Shown: in pieces, positions 55,260 to 64,000 of the stretch
How positions within the stretch are numbered: position 1 is the stretch's first letter
Layout: each line of letters opens with the position of its first letter
DNA from: Bretschneidera sinensis
Lineage: Eukaryota > Streptophyta > Magnoliopsida > Brassicales > Akaniaceae
DNA: 64,000 nt
Direction of reading: 5' to 3'
Assembly: GCA_023935145.1 (NCBI GenBank)
Contig: CM043702.1
Location: 77,531,320 to 77,595,319, forward strand
Program-made: the position numbers and the translations under genes
Notes under the pieces: generated by a model
Told to the model about the DNA's origin: nothing
The model's database searches: none
What the model saw: the letters and a program-made list of their open reading frames with translations, nothing else

Positions 55260-56935
55260 CCACACAACAAAGGTATGTTTTTCTTTTTATTTTTGTTCTG
55301 TTTTTAGTTAGTTTTTATTCAATCTTAATTGTTAGTTTTTAGTTTAATTTAAATTTCTAAAAAAAAAATGATTCCCAACATTTTATTATTAGTATTTTGT
55401 TGTTTTCCAGTTTTACTTTCGTATTTATTTTGCAGGGACAAATATACAAAGCAGTTCAAATGGTGGTGCATAATTTTCAGCTTCTGTGCACTTTTGGCTA
55501 CAAAGGGAGTTTCTTTATCTTTTGCTTTCACATTGAGGACAATGTCTACTTTAAGTTGGGGGTAGAGGAAACATATTCCTGTTTTTCATGTTTTTCATTG
55601 AACTGCCTGGTGTCATTTTACCTTTTTGTTTGTTTTTAGCATGCTTTGTGTTAACCTTGGAGTTAATTCACATGTCGATGATATGAGCCTAATTGAGATA
55701 GCATATAGCGTTTAGAAGAAGTTAAATCTTGCTTTGCTTTGAGAATAAATTAAGTGTCAATTTTTCTTTGGTTTGAGACTCTGGGTTGTGGTAAGATTGC
55801 ATGATTAGTCTAAAGCATTTGGAGAAGTTTTATGTGCGATTGTTTTGTGAATACTTTTGCGGTCTCAACAAGCTCTAGAACTTATTTGGTAATCACTTGA
55901 AGTGAAAATCATAGAATGCACACTACTTAGGATATGATATATGCCATTTTTGAACCGTTTGAGCCTTTCAAACTTACCCTTGTTATATTTATCGCTAGTC
56001 ACCTATTTGAGCCTTTTTCTTAAAAAAAAAAAATTTGAGCCTTGTTTCTTTCGATATACCATTTACTTACCTTTATGAGCTTAAAAATATTTTATCCTTA
56101 CCTTTCTTTTAAAAGAACTTAGTTATACACATTTGTTGAGAAGCACTTAAGAAGAGTAAGGGTGGAAATATGAGAAAATATTACTACCATAACCCAAGTA
56201 CATTAAAAGAGATAAGTTGGGGGTTGTGGAAAAGAAAAGAAAAGAATGAAAGAGGAGGTGAATGGTCTTATGCCAAAACAAAAAAAAAAAGAAAAAAAAT
56301 GAATTATGGCAAAGAAAGAAGAAAAGAAAAAAAATGGTGATTTATTGCGAGAAATGCCTGAAAAATGGTTGAAAGAGTTGGGTGTTGAAGTAAGGTTATC
56401 TTGTGCTTAAAGTGGTTGTGTTTAAATTAAGAGACTTAGTTCTTTTATTTGTTCAAACTTTCCCGTTCTTTCTTGACCTTTACCCTAGCCTAACGTTACA
56501 AGCTTATTAAAGACCTATTGATCCGATGTAGTGTGATTTTTCTACATAAGTGGAGAGTGATTTGAAAAGTAAGCCTATGGAGCTTGGTTTGTGATTGATG
56601 TCACGCAATTTATTATGTTTTTAGAGGCTAAGACTTGTATTCATGAAAGCTGTGCATAAAATCGTCCGGGTGTTCGGACTAATGTATTGTGGTAAGATGG
56701 ATGTTAAGAGTCGATAATGATTTTAAGGTCGACATTTGGATTATTCTTGGACTTGAGTGATATTTAATGATTTTATTTGTTGTATGTTATGCATGATTTT
56801 TGAGACAAAGATTTTTTAATCACTCTTGGTCAACACCAGCATTGCTGTATTTTGCTTTGATTTCTAAATAAAGAATTCATTTTATGTCTTTCGCTTGAAT
56901 TGCTAGGGACTAGCAATAAGCTAGTTGGGGGTTGT
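55260..56935 (+). other. Athila-4 untranslated 3' region and polypurine tract
   Basis: Homologous to the same region in Athila-1, -2 and -3. Hairpin CATTGAGGACAATG (55531-55544) followed by AAGTTGGGGGTAGAGG (55553-55568). A-rich runs near 56275-56330. The terminal purine tract AGTTGGGGGTTG directly precedes the 3' LTR. Confidence 0.82.
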
Positions 56936-59157
56936 GATGAGAGTCATATAATGCATCTAAATAATACTTAATTGTTAGCATTTTAAGGTTGATCTCGGTC
57001 GTAATCACACTTTTACATGTTAATAACTCTAAAGTGATATTCATAAATCATTGACTTAATTAGATGCATTTTCAGGTGCTTTGAGTACAAAAGAGATGAT
57101 AAAGCGATCCATGTTTAAAGCGCCAAAAGATCTTGGGTGTCGGTGCTCGTATTTGTCCAAGATTTAGACATGTCCAAACATGATTCAAAGATGGTTAGAG
57201 TCTAAACTAAGGTTGGAATAATAAATTACAGTAAGTTAAAAGACTGCACACAAGTGTGTGCATCACTTTGGACCAAGGTAAGGGTAGGCACACTAGTGTG
57301 TGCACTTCTGCATACAAGCTAAAGGAGTTTCACTAAATTGACAGAATTTCCTGTACAGATCAATCATCTTTGTAGATTAAACTGTATTGATGTAGGAAGA
57401 ACCTGGAGATGAGCCATATATATTTCTTAGAAAGATCCTGAAGTCTATTTTCTGGAGAATTTTACGGTTCGTAAAAAGGAGTTTTCTAGAGAAAGTTATG
57501 GCAGTTTTAGTAGACACGGGTCAGGCTTCCAGATCAGCATCCACCCAGCGCCGTGCCCCTCACTTTCCAGCGCTGCACTCTCACTTTCCAGCACTGCAAC
57601 TCTCACTTTCCAGCTCCCACTCGGTCCAAGACCAAATTAAGGCTGCACAATCAGGGACCACCTCCTCTTCTCTTGCAGAATCAACAAAGAAACATGGGAT
57701 TCCGTCAAAAATTGGCTAGGATGCAGGAGACAAATGACAACATTTGAAAGTGCATTCAAGTGGACTCTAAAAGTTAGAGGAATCGGCCCCCCAGCTATAG
57801 CTAAAAGATTGGCCTTAGCATGCTCAGTGTATAGCTTATGGATGGCTAGGAATGCCAAACTCTTTTAGAAATCTACTGTCCAACCTTCCAGCCTAGCTAA
57901 GAAGATTCAGTTTGTTATTTATAGAATTGTATATGCAGCTTGCCCATAGCTTAGACTTCTTTTGTAAAATTAAAGTGATCTCCATGATGTCTTGCTTAAA
58001 TGCTTAGCCCTGGGAATGCCTAGTGGTTGTATATGCTCTCTAACTAGTGACTAGGCTCTTGTTGTTAGCCTTTATTTTGATTTTGTATATACCGTTATTG
58101 TAAATCCCCTAGGTATGCCCAGTGATTATTTTGTACATTTTTTATCATTAATCCAAGTTTTATTTACAGTTCAAAAAAAAAATTAGGGCTGCATAATGAC
58201 ATTTTCTGGACCAAAATGGCCCTAACTACTTGTGATCTATAAATAGATGCTTAAAGAGTGTGTAGCCAATATTCATTTTCAAGAAAGAAAAGAGAGAGCA
58301 AGGTTTTGGGATCCAAGTTTAGCATTCTTCCAAGTTTTCTTTGGTTGCAAATCAAGGGGAGAACTTCCATATTGTTCATCCACCTTGAACTCCATGGCCA
58401 AATCAAGGGGAGAGCATCCATATTATTCTTCCACCTTGATTTCCATGGCCAACTAATCATCTTACAAGGGAAAGGGATGAATCTTTAGGGATTTATTGTT
58501 CTTTATTTCCTGTTCTTGATTCGGTTGTACAGATTTATTGTTGAATATTGTTTATGAATTATTCATTGATTAAGTAAGAAGGATTTGAGTTCATTTGATA
58601 GATGCACTTTTTATTCTTCTTCTTTTAGATTCTCTTAATCCGGTGATTGCATCCTTCTCCTCCATTGAGGTTGTTTGGATGTGATTGATTCTGGTAGATT
58701 TATCTTATTGATTATCCATTACTGCGATATTGTCATTAAAGATATGTTGTCGTTTCTTGATAATATTTAAGATCGGTCATGTGTGCATGAACTGGAATCA
58801 ATGATTAATTTGTAGCAATTATATTAGAGTTATAAATGTGCTTGATCGAATATATTCCGATTTCTTGTTTGGGAGGTGAAACTTGCAATCGAGATAAAAT
58901 CAATTGAATCAATAGTGGAAATAGGGAACGAACCTAAGGAGGATTCCCGGAACCTTGTTATTTCTCATTTATATTTCATTTACTTTTACGTAATTTTTCT
59001 CACATTATCTCATTATCAAAACCCAAAAATCTTTTGTTTAACTTTTATCGTTCGTTTTAAGGTTTACACATTTTCCTTTGTACCTAACTTGTTTCCTTGT
59101 GGAATCGACACCCCAAAGTCGTAATATAATAACCGTGTTATACTTTGGGCGTAATCA
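56936..59157 (+). repeat. Athila-4 3' LTR (2222 bp including a 528-bp LINE)
   Basis: Direct repeat of 47952-49587, with the same copia-derived segment (57144-57318). Interrupted at 57652-58179 by a LINE fragment. Confidence 0.94.
57652..58179 (+). mobile_element. 5'-truncated LINE (L1-type) insertion
   Basis: Encodes the end of a plant L1 ORF2: DHLLFSCRINKETWDSV, TTFESAFKWTLKVRG and RLALACSVYSLWMARNAKLF. A 3' untranslated part follows and ends in an A-run at 58173-58180. It is flanked by an 18-bp duplication, AAATTAAGGCTGCACAAT (57634-57651) and AAATTAGGGCTGCATAAT (58180-58197). Typical target-primed insertion. It is absent from the 5' LTR, so it came after Athila-4. Confidence 0.92.
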
Positions 59158-59510
59158 ATGTTAAAAACAAATAAAAAGGAAAAAGACACCAAGTAGTTCA
59201 AAGAAAAATTTTAAAAACGGGAATATGTTTCCTCCATTCCTCCACCCCCAACTTAAAATAAGCATTGTCCTCAATGTGAAAGCAAAAGATAAGGAAACTC
59301 CCTTTGTAGCCAAAAATGCACAGAAGCTGAAAATTGTGCACCACTATTTGAACTGCTTCGTATATTTGTCCCTTAAAAAGAAATATGAAAGTAACACTGG
59401 AAAATAGCAAAATAATAATAATAAACAAGAAAAAGAAAGTTGAAAAAAAATATAAAAAAAATGATATATTGTGGGTTGCCTCCCATGAGCACTAAGTTTT
59501 ACGTCTTCAG
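59158..59510 (-). other. Athila-3 untranslated region, inner part
   Basis: Resumes after Athila-4 (ATGTT, 59158-59162). Has the hairpin CATTGTCCTCAATG (plus strand, 59263-59276) and the adjoining CCTCCACCCCCAACTT. The minus-strand motif GGCTGAAGACGTAAAACTTA (near 59510-59490) and GGGAGGCAACCC-like follow the coding remnant, as in Athila-1. Confidence 0.78.
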
Positions 59511-60500
59511 CCAGACGCTGCACCACTCTCACTGCTGGCCTCATTGTGGTGTTGAAGATGAGGCTCCAACTCAATGACCTCAATACTAATCTTTTGGCAA
59601 GGAATACTGAAAGTCCACCGCAAGTGGCTCAAGTGTTCTTGGTGTTGCCCATTCACTATCAGCAGTAGGGTTTTTGATTTCCGTATCCATGTGACTTCTC
59701 TCAAGCAACTCCTCAAAGCATGGTTGCTAAGATTTCTTAATAAATTCCTCTGGCTTATCAAAAACATTAACAACATTAATGGCATGGGGGTAAACTGAAG
59801 AATCATTGAATTCAAAATTATTAGGAATGAATTCTGAAGAGTTAGAATTATCTTTAATGTGCCCATCCTCCAAATTAACATGTAAGTGTCAAAATACTCA
59901 TCCTCTTCACGTGGCTGCCTTGAGACTCGGAAAACATTTACCTCTAGAGTCCTATTTCCAAATGATAATATCATTAGGCCATTCCTATAATTAATGAGGG
60001 TATTAGCGGTGGCAAGGAATGGACTTCCAAGTATCAAAGGTATTTTGGACTCCGTATTTACAATAGAAACAGTATCTAAAACCAAAAAGTCAACAGGATA
60101 ATAGAAATTATCAATTTGCAACAAAACATTTTCTACAATACCTCTTGGTTTTCTTACCGATCTATCCGCTAATTGAAGTACCATGGAGGTTGGTTTAATC
60201 TCACCTAGACCGAGTTGCAAGTACATGGAGTATGGTATGAGGTTCACACTAGCTCCCAAATCTAGCAATCTTGGCCACAAGATTTGTTTCCAATTTTGCA
60301 AGCCACCATTGGACAGCCTGGATCTTTATATTTGGGTGGTGTCTTACTGTCAATTATTGCACTTGCTTGCTCTGTTAAGAATGTTGTCTTCTTCATATTG
60401 TGCTTCTTTTTTAGTGTGCATAGATCCTTGATGACTTTAGCATAGTTGGGGATCTGTTTTATGACATGAAGAAGAGGAAGATTAATTTTAACATGCTAAA
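59507..60500 (-). pseudogene. Athila-3 protease remnant
   Basis: Minus strand: LLDLGASVNLIPYSMYLQLG, SVRKPRGIVENVLLQIDNFY, KIPLILGSPFLATANTLINY and GNRTLEVNVFRVSRQP. It then passes through a degraded spacer and ends in EASSESGAASG just before the LAEDVKLSAHGRQP motif. No RT, RNase H or integrase follows. A frameshift lies near 60280. Confidence 0.85.
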
Positions 60501-60501
60501 G

Positions 60502-61766
60502 TTATTCAAGAATCTCACCTTTTAATGTTGAATTTATCTCCTTAGGTTTAAGGAGTGCTTGAGGGTAAGGCACCGGTGGAGAATAATCATCATGGGCCTC
60601 TTGTTCCTTGGGGGCTTTATCCTTGTTGCTCAAGTTTGATGATAGAGTGGGCCCATCAATTTTCTTACCGCTGCGGGTGATTATGGCATTAATCTCTCTA
60701 ACATGTTGATTTTCAGATCCGGAGGTTTGTGCCATAAGTTGTCCCCTTGGATTAGGTTGTGGTTGTGAAGGAAAACGACCTTGTTCTTGAATCGTCAAGA
60801 AGTTAGTCAACTTGGTGAGTTGACTCTTTATTACCTTTTGTTCTTCTTTGATTGTTTGTTGCTCCTCTAACAACCATTGATTTATTTTGCCCTACTCTTC
60901 CACACTCTTGGCATGTACCTGCATAAATGAGTTAAACATATCTTCCAAAGGTAAAGACTATTGAGGTTCATTAAATGAGGTTGTTTCTGGTTGCCATTGG
61001 GTACTAGATTGGGCAGGAGGTTGCATATCGGATCTCCAATTAAAATTAGGGTGATTCTTCCAACCGGGATTGTAGGTGTTAGAGTAGGGTGAGTCTGGTT
61101 TTCTAAAGGGTATACCTACAGCATTACACTCTCCCTTCATCCAAAATAAGTTGGACAATCCCTAAGTAAATGATCTACCCCATTACACATGAAACAAGGC
61201 TCATGGGACTCTACCCTAGCAACCAGTTCAGGAGCTCTAGCATCCTTGGTTTTTAAGGCTTCAATTTCCTTAGTTAGGGCCTCTAAACGGGCTTTAAGGC
61301 TGTCCTCTTCCTTAAGTTGATAAATCCCAGCGGGTTGATTTCTCCTAGTGCTTTCCATGGCATTTGGTCCTGTCCAAGTGTGGGCTTTTTCTGATAGGTC
61401 ATCTAAGAAATTTATGGCTTGGTCGGGGTCTTTCTGCAGAAAATTTCCATTACACATCATTTCTATGACCTGCCTTTCTCTACTTAGAACTCCATCATAG
61501 AAATAGTTAACTACCCACCAACTCTCATACCCATGGTGTGGACAAGAATTCAAAAGGTCTTTGAAACATTCCCAAACTTGATATAAAGTTTCACTCTCCT
61601 TTTGTGCAAAGTTTGAGATTTGTCTTTTGAGGTTATTAGTCTTATGGGTTGGGAAGTGTTTTTGGAAGAAAACTCGGGTCATCTCATCCCAACTACCTAT
61701 AGACCTAGGCCTTAATGAGTACAGCCAAGCCTTGGCTTTTTCCTTAAGTGAAAAAGGAAAAAACCT
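60502..61766 (-). pseudogene. Athila-3 gag, N-terminus deleted
   Basis: Minus strand from 61766: FFPFSLKEKAKAWLYSLRP, then MTRVFFQKHFPTHKTNNLKR, CPHHGYESWWVVNYFYDG, MMCNGNFLQKDPDQAINFL, an intact-spacing zinc knuckle CFMCNGVDHLLRDC, and GWKNHPNFNWRSDMQ. It continues as the linker NAIITRSGKKIDGPTLSS. About the first 120 codons are missing because of the deletion at 61767. Closest in this window to the Athila-2 gag. Stops near 61140 and 60955. Confidence 0.88.
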
Positions 61767-63171
61767 AAGTTAACTACAAAAGAAGGTAAACCTCAACACG
61801 AACGGTAAAGATTAAATGAAAGAATTTGAGTTTTGATAGTAATTGTGTAAATAGTTGTGTGAATATATTATGGAGAAGTAACAAGGTTCTAGGAATCCTC
61901 CCTAGGTTCGTTGCCTTATCCCAATCATGATTCAGTTGTTTTTATCTGGATTGCAAGTTTCACATCCCAAACAGACAATCGGCAAATATTCGATTAAGAA
62001 CAAATATAAACCCTAATGTAATTGCTTATGAAATACTCATTGATTTTGATTCAAGCACACATGACCTATCCTATAGAGTTATCAAGAAATGACAATATAT
62101 CACCATGACAATATCGCAGTAATGGACAATCCTAAAAGAGAAATTTACCGGACTCAATCACACCCGAACAACTTGACATAAGAAGAGCAAGACTAGACTT
62201 ATATGGAGAAGAAGCATGCAATCACCGGTTTAAGAAAATCTAAGATAAGAAGAATAAAAATGCAGCTGTCACATGAACCCTAATTCTTCTTGTTTGATCA
62301 AAGAATAAATCATAAACAATGTTCTAACATTAAATCCTTACAACCGAATCAAGACTAGAAAGTAAGAACAACTATACCTAGGGATTCATCCCTTTGCCTT
62401 GCTTGGAGATTAGTTGGCCATGGGAGAGAGTGTGGTAGCCTTCATGATGTTTTCCCCAGCCTCTGGCCTCTAATCGATGTCCCTTTTACAAACCCTAAGT
62501 GGTCTATTTATAATACACAAGGTCCAAGGGTGTTTTAGGGTTTAAAAAGTCATTAAAATCCTAATTAGGTCAAAGTTTGGAGAAGAAAAGTGTGTGCGCA
62601 CTGCGGTACTGTTGTATGGGCACTGCAGTGCTAGGTGTAATTTGGCTGGGTAAGCTTCTGGGCACTGCAGTGCTGGCTGTTGGGCAAGATGTAGAGGTTT
62701 CTGGGCACCACGGTGCTGGCTGGTGATGTTCTGGAGGCCTGACCTTTGTCTACTAAAACTGCCATAACTTTCTCTAGGAATATCATTTTGACAAGTTGTA
62801 AAATTCTCCAGAAAATAGACTTCCGGATCTTTCTAAGCATATATGGCTCATCACCTGGTTCTTCTTGTATCAATACAGTTTAATTTGCAAAGATGATTGA
62901 TCTGTACGGGCAATTCTGGCAATTTAGTGAAACTCCTTTCCAAGTGCTTGTGAACCTTCACTCCAGTGTTCATTGAGTCATTGTACTTCAAGTAATGATA
63001 GCTTTTCCATCTCTTTTTAACTTAAAGTAACTGAAAATGCATCAAAATAGATCAATGATCCAAGAATGACACTTTAGAGTTGTTAAGGTATAAAAGTGCA
63101 ATTCAAACCTAGATCAACCCTAAAATGCTAACAATTAAGTACTGTAAAGATGCATTTTATGACTCTCATCA
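61767..63171 (-). repeat. Athila-3 5' LTR, inner 67 bp deleted
   Basis: Matches 45334-46688 of the other LTR. The junction with gag shares AAGTT (61767-61771), so 67 bp of LTR end, the primer site, leader and gag start were lost together. The outer end is intact next to CCACT. GC-rich CACTGC(G/A)GTGCTGG units at 62598-62725. Confidence 0.92.
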
Positions 63172-63195
63172 CCACTTCTTTTTTTTTGTCACGCC

Positions 63196-64000
63196 ATGCC
63201 TACTTTTAGGACTAGTAGGTCTAAGAAATTGAAGACTAAGAGGAGAGAGGTTTATCTTGAAAGTGGGGGAATGGTAGTCTCTACTAGTCGGGTTTTCTAG
63301 GCTAGGAGAATCCTCAATCAGATCTTGAAAAATGACTTAGAGTCTATCCCACCAGGTTTTATCTTCCCTCTAAGTGGAGAGTTAGGCATCCTGGTCCTAA
63401 CAAGAGGGCATGCACTCTCTTGAGGGACAAGGCATCGTACGCTCTCTACTACTATCTTGACCACCTGGAGGCGGGGTTAAAATTCCCTGTCGATCCTGAT
63501 GTTAGGGAGATCATAAATTATTATGCTATTTGCACTATTCAGCTTTCCCCCAACGGGATGAGGTGCGTTATGGGATTTATGCTAGCTTTGAAAAAGTATG
63601 TTGTGTTCAGCAACGGAGACATGAAATCTAAGGTGCAAATGTTTATGTGGGTCTACACCCTGAAAAAACATACTGACAACGGGTGGCTCAACTTCTACCC
63701 AAGGAGCAGAAGGAAGATTTTAAACACTCATTCCCTGATTAAGAGCTAAAAAGAATGGTTCTACTTTGTAGAAGGGCTAAAATCTCATAAGGTTTTACTA
63801 GAGTAGAACTCCGAGGAGATACCTAATCAAAGGGAACCTTTCTTGGATGGTGAAAAAAAATGGGTGATCGGTAAAGTCTTAAAAGCTAGGGCTAGAATGT
63901 CTGATAAAAACTATACGGATGAGTCGCAGTTGAGGGCCCGTTGGCTTAGTTTACACCTTCCTAGCTCTCCTGTTGGTAATGAAGAGTTGTTTATGAAGTT
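63196..64000 (+). pseudogene. Element C protein resembling plant 'putative gypsy type transposon' family (Transposase_28-like)
   Basis: The first ATG at 63196 gives MPTFRTSRSKKLKTKRREVY, stopping at 63298. A better match lies in another frame: RACTLLRDKASYALYYYL, then LEAGLKFPVDPDVREIINYY, TIQLSPNGMRCVMGFMLALK and KVQMFMWVYTLKKHTDNGWL (63400-63690), then KEWFYFVEGLKS. The order 'F...L..G..FP..P..RE.....Y....QL.PN..R' is that of a protein family found in plant gypsy elements; its role is unknown. At least one frameshift and two stops (63747, 63813). Continues past the window end. Confidence 0.65.

Larger units (their letters stand above)
47952..59157 (+). mobile_element. Athila-4: most complete Athila in the window
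   Basis: LTRs 47952-49587 and 56936-59157 (the latter enlarged by a LINE). Duplication ATGCT/ATGTT. Primer site TGGCGCCGCTGCCGGGGA, gag to integrase over 49872-55259, no env. Inserted into the untranslated region of Athila-3. Its gag is closest to Athila-1, but its LTR shares the TCTAGAGAAAGTTATGGC module with Athila-2 and -3 and includes a piece of copia LTR. Confidence 0.95.
45267..63171 (-). mobile_element. Athila-3: non-autonomous Athila element, split by Athila-4
   Basis: Perfect duplication CCACT (45262-45266; 63172-63176). 3' LTR 45267-46688, untranslated region 46689-47951, then the Athila-4 insertion (47952-59157), then the rest: untranslated region, gag-protease and the 5' LTR 61767-63171. 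RT, RNase H and integrase are absent. The inner end of the 5' LTR, primer site and gag start are deleted at 61767. Confidence 0.92.
36849..64000 (+). mobile_element. Element C: gypsy-like element with repeat-rich leader (5' part; runs off the window)
   Basis: Backbone pieces are 36849-38388, 44171-45266 and 63177-64000, rejoined once Copia-2 and Athila-3 are taken out by their exact target duplications. It holds an LTR-like start, a leader with degenerate and 114-bp tandem repeats, a promoter-like stretch (GCTATTTAAAGGA near 45082) and then a protein start at 63196. The protein resembles the plant 'putative gypsy type transposon' family (Pfam Transposase_28, from memory), which occurs in gypsy elements with extra reading frames. 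The rest, including any pol and the 3' LTR, is beyond 64000. Confidence 0.6.

Noticed and set aside
55260..56935. Env-like gene in Athila-4
   Set aside because: No long frame, signal peptide or membrane pair is visible; only short open stretches shared with untranslated regions of the sister copies.

Overview
The window is plant nuclear DNA, probably from a eudicot, and almost all of it is nested retroelements. The evidence is the families present: Ty3/gypsy Athila and Tekay/Del types, Ty1/copia with the plant Met-tRNA primer site, L1-type LINEs, a hAT-like DNA element, and LTRs with TATAAATAG promoters. I found no host protein gene, no rRNA and no credible functional tRNA. Every coding region is a degraded transposon gene with stops and frameshifts. 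No species can be named from this sequence.

Layout. 1-9813: 3' end of a Tekay/Del-like gypsy element (integrase, chromodomain-like tail, 3' LTR). Its LTR is split by Copia-1 (3278-9259, minus strand, TSD AACTT/AACCT). 9826-16260: an L1-type LINE relic broken by a 990-bp hAT-like element (9923-10912) and by a coding-free LTR element (11718-16100, TSD GTGCA) packed with tandem arrays. 16672-23050: Athila-1, whose two LTRs point in opposite directions although a perfect GCACA duplication flanks it. 23051-23964: old spacer with a captured gag scrap and a LINE-like relic. 23965-35495: full-length Athila-2 (plus; TSD CCAGG/CTAGG), with a foreign LTR plus primer site lodged in its integrase.

36849 to the window end: element C, a gypsy-like element with a repeat-rich leader and a protein resembling the plant 'putative gypsy type transposon' family. 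It is opened first by Copia-2 (38389-44165, TSD GTCTA) and then by Athila-3 (45267-63171, minus, TSD CCACT). Athila-3 itself contains Athila-4 (47952-59157, plus, TSD ATGCT/ATGTT), the most complete gag-pol here. The 3' LTR of Athila-4 carries a 5'-truncated LINE with an 18-bp target duplication.

How the parts relate. Athila-2 and Athila-4 keep gag, protease, RT, RNase H and integrase. Athila-1 and Athila-3 keep gag (Athila-3 also protease) but lack RT, RNase H and integrase, so they look like non-autonomous partners. All four share a roughly 1.3-1.6 kb untranslated 3' region with a conserved hairpin plus G-tract. Many stop codons and primer-site changes are C-to-T or G-to-A, as expected for long-methylated heterochromatin.

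The most unusual signals are the inverted-LTR Athila-1, a piece of copia LTR built into both LTRs of Athila-4, a 21-unit 35-bp array in which many units form a hairpin, and a foreign LTR flanked by a 59-bp duplication. Element names (Copia-1/2, Athila-1 to -4, C) are labels used only here.
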